5,024 bases of DNA, from contig SFHJ01000058.1 of NCBI GenBank assembly GCA_004555655.1, positions 1 to 5,024 on the forward strand, read 5' to 3'. The notes beneath the pieces were generated by a model that worked only from the letters and a program-made list of their open reading frames with translations, did no database searches and was not told the origin of the DNA. Origin of the DNA: Clostridiales bacterium. GTDB lineage: Bacteria; Bacillota; Clostridia; Oscillospirales; Oscillospiraceae. The translations under genes were made by a program, and so were the position numbers. Positions 1 to 4,680 of this stretch are shown in pieces (within the stretch, counting starts at the first letter, position 1; each line of letters opens with the position of its first letter).

Positions 1-495
1 GTAGTCGCCGAAGCCGTTGGCCTTCAGCCACGGCACCAGCTTCGCGTCGTCCGGCGTTGCCTTGGTGCCGCCCTTCTTGAGGGTCAGGGTGCCGGAGAGA
101 AGGCGGTATTTCTCGGTCGTCTTGGTGGTCTTGTGGGGTACGGTGCGGAAATACTCGGCGAGGCAGCTCGTCAGGTAGGATGTGCCGTTCTCGAGCCGGC
201 GCTTGGCTGCCTCCATCTTCTCGGTGATGGCTGCGACCTGCTGGTCGGCCAGCTCTTTCAGGCGGTCGTACTCCGCACGCTCCTCGGCTATCTTGCGGAC
301 GGCCCAGTCTGCGCAGCGGTCGTCCGTGATCCTGAAGCGCGGGGCCTCCTGATCGGCGATGCTGCCGATGTCAAACTCCTCGAGCTCCTCGAGGGTGGCA
401 GCCGGCAGGGCCTCGGCCTGCTGAGCTGCCGAGCTTTCCTCGGTAGCTGCTGCCTGCTGTTCTGCGGCGATGGCCGCGTTGGTTTTATCACTCAT
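1..495 (-). CDS. Host-nuclease inhibitor Gam-like protein (3' end off window)
   Basis: Partial gene: 165 codons are visible and the frame is still open at base 1. The product starts MSDKTNAAIAAEQQ with an Ala/Glu/Gln-rich, probably disordered leader of about 45 residues. From about residue 52 it resembles the Mu Gam-like family: an FRITDD segment, then DWAVRKIAEERAEYDRL leading into a charged coiled-coil helix (about residues 65-100), then the family-typical SYLTSCLAEYF segment and a Thr/Lys-rich strand ending in LLSGTLTLKKGG. Mu Gam and its relatives bind double-stranded DNA ends and shield them from host exonucleases such as RecBCD or AddAB; that role here is inferred from the family. The ATG lies inside the last codons of the hydrolase gene (8-bp overlap, ATGAGTGA) with AAAGGAG 8 nt upstream, so translation is probably coupled. 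Recognition is from pattern memory without a profile search. A recombination gene (RecT, ERF or SSB) could follow to the left, but that is unseen. Confidence 0.8.
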   Translation of the reverse strand, partial: MSDKTNAAIAAEQQAAATEESSAAQQAEALPAATLEELEEFDIGSIADQEAPRFRITDDRCADWAVRKIAEERAEYDRLKELADQQVAAITEKMEAAKRRLENGTSYLTSCLAEYFRTVPHKTTKTTEKYRLLSGTLTLKKGGTKATPDDAKLVPWLKANGFGDY

Positions 496-1162
496 TGTCT
501 TGGCTCCTTTCTGCGAAAAAGCGATGGCCGCCGACCTCGATGACGAAGGTCTGGCTCTCGTGCCATGTGCTTGTGACTTTTGCGGGGTTGTAGAAGAACA
601 TGACCGGCTCGTCGGTGATGAACTCGCCGGCGTCAAATACTGCCGCCACGGCCTCCCTGACGCTGTCGGTCGGCTCCGGGCGGGCTGGTGCATACTTGAA
701 CGTCACGACGACCTCGGAGGGCTGCGTGCCGGTCTTTTCGCAGGCGTTGAGGATGCACTGTGCGACCAGCATTTGCCCCTCGAAGGACTCGCCGCCGGCT
801 TCGGCCATGACCACGCGCTCGACGACGTCGCGCTCTGCTGCGCTCAGCTCGAAGCGTGGGGTCGGTGTCGGTTCTGCTGCCGGCGTCTGGATTGGGGTCT
901 GCGTTTCGATGCCCGGCCGCGGCGTCACCACTGTGCCCGTCCCGGGCTTGTCCGGGGTCAGCGCCCCGGCCACGACGTAGATCAGGGCGGTCAGGGCGGC
1001 AGCAGCGAGCAGCAGGCAGGCGATTTGCCGGCGCAGGTACTTGGCGCGGCGCTTCTTTCGTGCTATACTGTACGACGAGCGAGATCCGACGGCTGGCTGG
1101 CCTGTTCTTCTCGCAGGGGTCGCCTGATTGCAGCAGGCGGCCCTTTTTGTTACTGTTGCCAT
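488..1162 (-). CDS. SleB-type cell wall hydrolase with N-terminal membrane anchor
   Basis: A 224-aa protein. Residues 1-46 are basic and Ser/Ala-rich, ending in the positively charged RKKRRAKYLRR. Residues 47-69 form one hydrophobic segment (IACLLLAAAALTALIYVVAG), and 70-104 a Pro/Thr-rich linker. From about residue 105 to the end it resembles the Hydrolase_2/SleB family (spore cortex-lytic enzymes and related cell-wall hydrolases): the VVMAEAGGESFEGQ motif holds the likely catalytic glutamate (E121 or E125), followed by VAQCILN, the FFYNP motif near 189-193, W200 and a C-terminal IEVGGHRFF strand. Basic residues before the helix predict an inside N-terminus and an outside catalytic domain acting on peptidoglycan. 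The start has GAGAGGAG 6 nt upstream, overlapping the stop of the 91-aa gene. The first 30 codons coincide with a strong plus-strand promoter and terminator arrangement. An exported lytic enzyme in an early phage operon is unusual; entry exclusion, wall remodelling or lysogenic conversion are possible roles, all inferred. Confidence 0.85.
   Translation of the reverse strand: MATVTKRAACCNQATPARRTGQPAVGSRSSYSIARKKRRAKYLRRQIACLLLAAAALTALIYVVAGALTPDKPGTGTVVTPRPGIETQTPIQTPAAEPTPTPRFELSAAERDVVERVVMAEAGGESFEGQMLVAQCILNACEKTGTQPSEVVVTFKYAPARPEPTDSVREAVAAVFDAGEFITDEPVMFFYNPAKVTSTWHESQTFVIEVGGHRFFAERSQDNE
1041..1069 (+). promoter_or_regulatory. Candidate plus-strand sigma-70 promoter inside the hydrolase gene
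   Basis: On the strand opposite all genes, TTGGCG (1041-1046, 4 of 6 matches to TTGACA) is followed after exactly 17 bases by TATACT (1064-1069, 5 of 6 matches to TATAAT). TGC at 1061-1063 gives an extended -10 (TGn). Transcription would start near 1075-1078. Optimal spacing plus the extended -10 make this the best promoter-like sequence noticed in the window. It lies within a coding sequence, so chance remains possible. Confidence 0.4.
1076..1150 (+). ncRNA. Candidate ~75-nt antisense RNA against the hydrolase mRNA
   Basis: This interval runs from the predicted start of the plus-strand promoter to the end of a U-tract. It can fold into two adjacent hairpins: a 6-bp stem GCGAGA/TCTCGC (1079-1084 with 1109-1114), then a 10-bp terminator stem (1117-1126 with 1134-1143). 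The transcript would be complementary to about codons 4-29 of the SleB-type hydrolase mRNA, just inside the start codon, where pairing could block translation or destabilise the message. No meaningful peptide is seen. Promoter, length and terminator are each read directly from the sequence; the existence of the RNA and its regulatory role are inference. Against it, the DNA is GC-rich, so stems arise easily by chance, and no expression data are available. Confidence 0.33.
1117..1150 (+). terminator. Rho-independent terminator on the plus strand
   Basis: GGGTCGCCTG (1117-1126) pairs with CAGGCGGCCC (1134-1143) over 10 bp with one G-U wobble and a 7-nt loop, followed directly by TTTTTGTT (1144-1151). 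This is a textbook intrinsic terminator in plus-strand orientation. Read on the minus strand, the U-tract is instead an A-tract before the hairpin, so it should not terminate the operon, although the same stem would form in the hydrolase mRNA shortly after the start codon. Confidence 0.5.
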
Positions 1163-1174
1163 TGTTTTCTCCTC

Positions 1175-1450
1175 TCAGCTCGTAGCTCTGGCTGCCATCT
1201 TCGCGGCGTAGTCCGCGAGGGTGAAGTCGCTGAACTCCGCCTCTCTGACGGTGTCCGCTGCCAGCAGTACGAGGTACTCGTTGTTGTAGTATTCGACCTC
1301 CGGCTCCCGTTTCCGGCAGAGGTCGAGCTTGCGGCGGGCGTAGGGTTCGCTGCGGTTCCAGACGTCGTCCGGGATCCAGCGGTCGAGGTACTCCTCGACG
1401 CGCTCGCGCAGCTCCTCGCTCGTGATTGTGATCGGCGAGCTCTTGCTCAT
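1175..1450 (-). CDS. Hypothetical 91-aa protein
   Basis: Not recognised. The product begins MSKSSPITITSEELRERVEE and is charged and mostly helical in appearance, with no membrane segment and a single Cys. The middle contains a Tyr/Asn-rich stretch (VEYYNNEYLVLLAADTV) and the C-terminus is an Ala-rich helix (FTLADYAAKMAARATS). The ATG at 1448-1450 is preferred over an in-frame GTG three codons earlier because GGAGGTGAG lies 4 nt before the ATG and the GTG falls inside that ribosome binding site. The start is 5 bp after the exonuclease stop, and the binding site is embedded in the exonuclease's last codons, so the two are probably co-translated. It is followed 12 bp later by the hydrolase gene. 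Probably a small cytoplasmic phage protein of unknown role. Confidence 0.75.
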   Translation of the reverse strand: MSKSSPITITSEELRERVEEYLDRWIPDDVWNRSEPYARRKLDLCRKREPEVEYYNNEYLVLLAADTVREAEFSDFTLADYAAKMAARATS

Positions 1451-1455
1451 TGTCC

Positions 1456-2166
1456 TCACCTCCGGGCCATGCGGGCCGGGAGGGTTTGTTCCGGCCGCGT
1501 CATGGCTTTGTTGAAGCCCTGCGGCTCATATCTGACGCCGACGATCCTGCGGCCGCTGACGCCGTACTTCGGGTTGTAGCCGAACAGGTTTACGTAGGCA
1601 GCGAGGTCGTCACGCTCGTCGTCCATCGCCTTCAGCACCTCGAACAGGGCCAGCACGTCGTCGATCGCTCGGTGGCTGTTCTGCACCTTGTCCTCGAGCT
1701 CGTAGGCGAGGATCGCGTTGGCGAGCTTGTGAGGGTATGGCCGGCGGTCTTTGTAGACCGTCAGGCTGTCCAGCCAGTCGATCCGGCCGACCTTTGCGCC
1801 GCGCAGCAGGCCGCGCAGAAAGCAGGCGTCGAACTGTGCGTTGTGGGCGATCATCAGGACGGGCCCCGGCTGCATGAGCTTGGCGATCTGGCTGGCCGCC
1901 TTGGCCGGCTGCACGCCCTCGGTCTGGAGGAGGGTGTCGGTGATGCCGGTCAGGCTGACGATATTCTCCGGCAGCGTCTCGCCCTCGGGCAGCTTGATGA
2001 AGGTGTCCATCTTGCCGGCGATCCTCAGCCCGCCGGAGGCTGTGCGCTCCACGCGCAGGGCCGCCAGCTCGATGATCTGATCCTTGTCGAAGTCGAGGCC
2101 GCTGGTCTCGGTGTCGAAGATCACAAGGGCCTTGTACTTGTTCAGCAGGGCGGTCAGGTTACTCAT
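1456..2166 (-). CDS. DEDDh-family 3'-5' exonuclease (DnaQ/RNase T-like)
   Basis: A 236-aa single-domain protein with all the catalytic motifs of the DEDDh exonuclease superfamily (DnaQ epsilon, RNase T). ExoI is VIFDTETSGLD (D18, E20), ExoII is IAHNAQFD (D113) and ExoIII is HRAIDD (H165, D170). The nuclease domain spans about residues 13-185. The C-terminal 50 residues form an extra segment (NLFGYNPKYG, then RRIVGVRYEPQGF) that I associate with phage or Clostridia versions. Expected activity is two-metal-ion 3'-5' degradation of DNA or RNA, giving proofreading, end trimming or recombination functions; the substrate cannot be told from sequence. The start has AGGAGG 7 nt upstream and overlaps the preceding gene's stop by 8 bp (ATGAGTAA). 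It lies two genes upstream of the Gam-like protein, consistent with an end-processing/end-protection module. No catalytic residue is missing. Confidence 0.92.
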   Translation of the reverse strand: MSNLTALLNKYKALVIFDTETSGLDFDKDQIIELAALRVERTASGGLRIAGKMDTFIKLPEGETLPENIVSLTGITDTLLQTEGVQPAKAASQIAKLMQPGPVLMIAHNAQFDACFLRGLLRGAKVGRIDWLDSLTVYKDRRPYPHKLANAILAYELEDKVQNSHRAIDDVLALFEVLKAMDDERDDLAAYVNLFGYNPKYGVSGRRIVGVRYEPQGFNKAMTRPEQTLPARMARR

Positions 2167-2848
2167 GGGCCGCCTCCTGTTCTCTGGTGGCTCGCAGCGT
2201 GCCGAGCATGAAGAAGGCCGCAGCTCTGAGCTGCTCCTCGGTGGCGAAGCTGCCGCCGAAGCTCTCGATCAGCTCCTTGACGATGTCGCCGGCCTGCTCT
2301 GCGGTCACGTCCTGCTCGTCGAAGGAGATCAGGAGATCGGAGTCCAGATAGCAAGCGGGGCGCAGGCCGTCGTCGCCGAGGTAGGCGTTGTTGTAGTTCA
2401 GCGTGCCATCGTACCTGACGCGGCGGGCGCTATGCTCGTACCCATTGGAGGCCGTGCTGACGGCCGTGGACAGCCACCACCAGTCATCTGCGTTGGGGAT
2501 CACGTCGCGGTTGCGCCGGTACTGGTCGACCGTCAGCAGGAAGATGGTGACGTTGCAGGTGCCGTAGTCCTTCAGGCCGTCGTCGGCCGTCAGGTCGAGC
2601 TCACTCGTCAGGAAGGCGCTGGAGCAGCCGGCGGCGTCGATCAGGGTGTCGAGGAAGGGGCCGTTCAGGTAGCGCAGGCTGCTGGACTTGTTGAAGTCGT
2701 TGCAGTTGCCGTCGTCGAAGGCGCGATCCTCGACGATCTTCTCAGTCAGACAGAGGGTGCCGGTGGCGTTATGTTCCAGCACGACCCAGCGCTGGCCGGC
2801 ATAGTTGAAGGCGGTGCCGCGGGGCGCGGTCTTGAGTGCTTTTTTCAT
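2159..2848 (-). CDS. DUF6273-like protein, possible C-type-lectin-fold variable protein
   Basis: A 229-aa protein. An N-terminal strand-rich part (GTAFNYAGQRWVVLEHN, residues 11-27) leads to an acidic segment (FDDGNCNDFNKSSSLRYLN), then LTADDGLKDYGT and TIFLLTVDQYRR, then the hallmark DDWWWLSTA (121-129), and VRYDGTLNY plus GLRPACYL (161-168). This order (F-x-G-x-x-W, LR-x-LN, FLL-x-V-x-x-Y, WWWL, DG, G-x-RPA) matches my memory of the DUF6273 family, which is often found in gut Firmicutes and their phages. Such folds include targets of diversity-generating retroelements, where residues between WWW and RPA vary. The last 55 residues are a helical tail. AGGAG sits 7 nt before the ATG, which overlaps the preceding gene's TGA (ATGA). 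The function in an early operon is unknown; ligand binding is only inferred. Confidence 0.75.
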   Translation of the reverse strand: MKKALKTAPRGTAFNYAGQRWVVLEHNATGTLCLTEKIVEDRAFDDGNCNDFNKSSSLRYLNGPFLDTLIDAAGCSSAFLTSELDLTADDGLKDYGTCNVTIFLLTVDQYRRNRDVIPNADDWWWLSTAVSTASNGYEHSARRVRYDGTLNYNNAYLGDDGLRPACYLDSDLLISFDEQDVTAEQAGDIVKELIESFGGSFATEEQLRAAAFFMLGTLRATREQEAAHE

Positions 2849-3024
2849 GGTTTTGCTCCTTTCGTTCTTGGCGGCCGGCCCTTGGGGCTGGCCTGTATAT
2901 TCTTCAGCGGTTCGCCGGCGCGGATCCGGCTCTCACAGTGCGGGCAGATGTAGCCGGTGTGGGGGATCTTCTGGTAGATGCTGACGTTCCAGTCGAGCCC
3001 GCAGCCGACGCATTTGGCGGTCAT
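2845..3024 (-). CDS. Small zinc-ribbon protein, 59 aa
   Basis: A short product beginning MTAKCVGCGLDWNVS with two CxxC knuckles, C5-x2-C8 and C27-x2-C30 (ICPHC), 18 residues apart. This is a classic zinc-ribbon arrangement. The tail is basic and Pro/Gly/Lys-rich (SPKGRPPRTKGAKP), suggesting nucleic-acid contact. Small zinc ribbons of this kind are common among phage early genes; the exact role is unknown. The frame is open further upstream to 3135, but the ATG at 3022-3024 has AAGGAGGTG 7 nt before it, and the longer version would run deep into the neighbouring gene with low-complexity residues, so the short form is chosen. It overlaps the stop of the 132-aa gene and the start of the DUF6273-like gene by 4 bp each (both ATGA), giving tight translational coupling. 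Confidence 0.82.
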   Translation of the reverse strand: MTAKCVGCGLDWNVSIYQKIPHTGYICPHCESRIRAGEPLKNIQASPKGRPPRTKGAKP

Positions 3025-3419
3025 GAGCTCCCACCTCCTTCCGCGGCCAGAGCGGCGAACACGGCCCGCCTGATGCGGTTGCGGTACTTCTTGCGGGTTC
3101 TGGCCTTCTTGGCGTGCTTGGCGAGGTGCAGCCACTTCCTCCTCGGGACGATGCCGGCAGCCAGCGCCTCGATGAAGCGCTCGGCCGTTTTCTTGGCCCA
3201 GTCGATGATCGGCTTGAACGCCTCCATCAGAGCGCGGGCCATTTCCTTGACGGCCTCGGCGACCCGGTCGAAGGCTTCGAGGATCTGCTGCATGGTTTCC
3301 GGGCTGATGTGTAGGCCGGCGGCCGCCGCGGCCAGCTCGTCCAGCTTCTCAGCAGGCAGGCCCGGGGCCTGTGCTGCCACGACGGCAGCGAGCTCCTCGT
3401 GGATGCTTTGCTCGTTCAT
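3021..3419 (-). CDS. Hypothetical 132-aa helical protein with basic C-terminal region
   Basis: Not recognised as a named family. Residues 1-35 are acidic and Ala-rich (EKLDELAAAAAGL). Residues 40-88 look like long amphipathic helices (MQQILEAFDRVAEAVKEM and the following residues), and 93-118 form a strongly basic stretch with many Arg/Lys (RRKWLHLAKHAKK, then TRKKYRNRIRR) that could bind DNA or RNA. There is no transmembrane segment and no cysteine. The start has AAGGAGG 8 nt upstream and overlaps the previous gene's TGA by 4 bp (ATGA). A W-x-H-L-x-x-HAKK block followed by R-x-RKKYRNR is reminiscent of small orphans I associate with Clostridia prophages, but no function is known to me. It could be a structural or DNA-associated early phage protein. 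Confidence 0.72.
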   Translation of the reverse strand: MNEQSIHEELAAVVAAQAPGLPAEKLDELAAAAAGLHISPETMQQILEAFDRVAEAVKEMARALMEAFKPIIDWAKKTAERFIEALAAGIVPRRKWLHLAKHAKKARTRKKYRNRIRRAVFAALAAEGGGSS

Positions 3420-3685
3420 GCTGTTTCCTCCTTTCTGAGGATCCTGACGACCGTGACGAGGTCGTCGATCTCGTGCTTGGTGATGTAGGTGTCGGTCTCA
3501 CTGAGGCCGAGGTGGAGGAGCAGGCCCTCCGGGCCGTCCAGCATGAAGCCGGCAGCGGCCACAGCGTTGAGCCGGTAGACGCTGGCCTCCACGATGCAGG
3601 GCTCGCCATTTTCCTCCAGAGCCGCCGGGAAGGATCCCCGGCAGATCAGAGCGGCGTCGTATTTCATCCTGTTCGTTTTTTCCAT
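3416..3685 (-). CDS. Hypothetical 89-aa protein
   Basis: Not recognised. The product starts MEKTNRMKYDAALICRGSFP and looks like a small, soluble, strand-rich domain: a CIVEASVYRLN strand, a hydrophobic turn (AVAAAGFMLDGPEGLLLHL) and a C-terminal helix (DDLVTVVRILRKEETA). The frame stays open upstream to 3931, but the extra residues are Arg/Pro-rich junk antisense to nothing conserved and sit over the C-terminal part of the PP-loop gene. The ATG at 3683-3685 has AAAGGAG 8 nt upstream, so the short form is chosen. It follows the PP-loop gene's TGA by 14 bp and ends in a 4-bp overlap with the 132-aa gene, making it part of the same transcript. Confidence 0.72.
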   Translation of the reverse strand: MEKTNRMKYDAALICRGSFPAALEENGEPCIVEASVYRLNAVAAAGFMLDGPEGLLLHLGLSETDTYITKHEIDDLVTVVRILRKEETA

Positions 3686-4017
3686 GTGGCTCACTCCTTT
3701 CAAAATAAAGATAGTTGGATGGGCTCGTTGAGCTGCGCCCATTTGAAGCAGGGATCGCCAGCCTTCAGCAGTCCCTCGTCCTCGAGCTTGAAGCGGCGGT
3801 CGAAGTCGTGGACTGTTCTGCCGGGTTTGAATGTGACGGGGCTGTCCTCGTCCCATTTCAAGAGGATCTCCCACAGCTCGGGGTATGTTTTTCTCAGGTT
3901 GCGAAGCTGATCGACTCCTTGATTGTGGCAAAACCAGCAGCCGTCTCGCGTGGATGTTTCGTATGTTGGAGACAGCAGGCCGTTGTATTTACACCACAGC
4001 CCGCAGAGATCTTCCTC

Positions 4018-4668
4018 CTACCCGAGCTCCACGAGGGGCAGCATGATGTTGCCCTTGCCGACTTGAGAGGCGATCCGATCCGGCTCATCCGCAGCTATAC
4101 CGAGATACTGCACGACCCTGTGTTCTGCGCCGTTGACCTCCTTCATCATCTTTCTGAGTGCGCCGATCTTGAGAGCCTTCTGACACTCGGGGTGCCCTAT
4201 AAACGGAAAGCCTACAATCTGGCCTTTTCGCTTTCCACTCTCTCGCACATGATAGAACAGCTTTTCGTAGGTCATTTTCTCGGCCTGCTCCATAGCGTTG
4301 AGCTTTAGCTTTTGGCACCACGGGCCTCGCTGCATCGGAAATCCCTTGATTGTTCCAGCGTGATCGCCAGACTGCAAAACATGGTAAAAACCGTCGTTGT
4401 ATGTGACCTTGTCCTTTTTGACGCCATCGACTCTGGTCGCGCAGTAGTGCTCCACGGTGATCCCGTAATGCTCTTTTATGTAATTGTCTACATACTTCTT
4501 GAAGGCCACGACGGGCGGGTACTCCGCGGGGATGTCGTCGGTCGCCCATACGTCAGCGGTCACGATCCTGTCGAGAGGCCACCTGAGGTGCTCGATGGCT
4601 CCGAGGCAGGCGAGGCTATCCTTTCCGTAGCTCAGCGACAGGACGTACTCGGTTTTTACTGGCTGCAT
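4018..4668 (-). CDS. PP-loop (PAPS reductase/adenine nucleotide alpha-hydrolase) domain, the 216-aa part before the TAG
   Basis: This is the part translated without readthrough. It opens with a strand and the PP-loop ATP-pyrophosphatase motif LSLSYGKDSL (S13-S18), a variant of SGGKDS, which binds and adenylylates substrate in PAPS reductases, sulfur-transfer enzymes and DndC-like DNA phosphorothioation proteins. Later landmarks are IVTADVWATDDIPAEYP (35-51), two copies of a Cys-containing module (94-120 and 138-164), and IAADEPDRI (191-199), a conserved active-site-like strand. Phage members of this group are annotated only as PAPS reductase family; whether they act on sulfate, nucleotides or nucleic acid is unresolved. 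The ATG has AGGAG 6 nt upstream, and the gene starts 12 bp after the 63-aa gene's stop. The segment 4201-4500 is about 48% G+C by hand count, lower than its neighbours. Confidence 0.88.
   Translation of the reverse strand: MQPVKTEYVLSLSYGKDSLACLGAIEHLRWPLDRIVTADVWATDDIPAEYPPVVAFKKYVDNYIKEHYGITVEHYCATRVDGVKKDKVTYNDGFYHVLQSGDHAGTIKGFPMQRGPWCQKLKLNAMEQAEKMTYEKLFYHVRESGKRKGQIVGFPFIGHPECQKALKIGALRKMMKEVNGAEHRVVQYLGIAADEPDRIASQVGKGNIMLPLVELG
4177..4389 (-). repeat. Internal duplicated Cys module within the PP-loop protein
   Basis: Residues 94-120 (4309-4389) and 138-164 (4177-4257) align without gaps at 15 of 27 positions. Shared elements are FYHV, then SG two residues later, G-x-I-x-GFP, and P-x-CQK at the end, each bringing one cysteine (C118 and C162). 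The offset is 44 residues. It is visible at protein level and has diverged in the DNA, so it is an old duplication of a substructure, not a recent repeat. The paired cysteines could contribute to metal or Fe-S binding together with C76 and the C-terminal CxxC; this is inference. Confidence 0.7.
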
Positions 4669-4680
4669 TGGCTTCTCCTA

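Larger units (their letters stand above)
3700..4668 (-). pseudogene. PAPS-reductase-family gene interrupted by an in-frame TAG at 4018-4020
   Basis: The whole locus is 323 codons ending in TGA, with codon 217 reading TAG. The frame does not change across it. Downstream of the TAG the protein stays family-like to the end: a C-x-x-x-C pair (LCGLWC), then SPTYETSTRDGCWFCHNQGV with a CxxC, DQLRNLRKTYPELW, LLKWDEDSPVTF, TVHDFDRRF, and a typical QLSLF terminus. Related phage proteins, as I recall them, have Trp here (LVE-x-GW), so one G-to-A change (TGG to TAG) explains the break. No in-frame start with a ribosome binding site follows the stop. Most likely this is a nonsense mutation, possibly recent because the rest is intact; a base-calling error or UAG readthrough are alternatives. 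If UAG is not decoded, the lost C-terminal third, with its CxxC, probably makes the protein non-functional. Confidence 0.82.

Noticed and set aside
470..1579. A 369-codon open frame on the plus strand
   Set aside because: It runs antisense to the exonuclease end, the 91-aa gene and the SleB-type hydrolase, has no ribosome binding site, and its product is a Cys/Arg/Gly-rich low-complexity sequence typical of GC-rich antisense frames.
1450..2211. A 253-codon open frame on the plus strand
   Set aside because: It is the exact shadow of the DEDDh exonuclease, whose catalytic motifs are all in the minus-strand frame; the product is Val/Asp/Gln-rich without any domain.
2084..2953. A 289-codon open frame on the plus strand
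   Set aside because: Antisense to the DUF6273-like gene, which has a good ribosome binding site and recognisable motifs; the plus-strand product is Val/Gly/Ala-rich and unlike any protein.
3025..3135. N-terminal extension of the zinc-ribbon gene
   Set aside because: It overlaps the 132-aa gene out of frame and gives a basic low-complexity leader; the ATG at 3022-3024 has AAGGAGGTG at good spacing.
3686..3931. N-terminal extension of the 89-aa gene back to 3931
   Set aside because: The extra residues are Arg/Pro/Gln-rich and lie over the C-terminal coding part of the PP-loop gene in another frame. The internal ATG at 3683-3685 has a clear AAAGGAG site.
3700..4017. The C-terminal remnant of the PP-loop gene as an independently translated gene
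   Set aside because: An AGGAGG-like string follows the TAG by chance, but no in-frame ATG, GTG or well-placed TTG follows at a suitable distance, so restart is unlikely.
4085..4549. A 154-codon minus-strand frame inside the PP-loop gene
   Set aside because: It is an out-of-frame shadow, rich in Arg, and conflicts with the frame that carries the PP-loop motif and the duplicated module.
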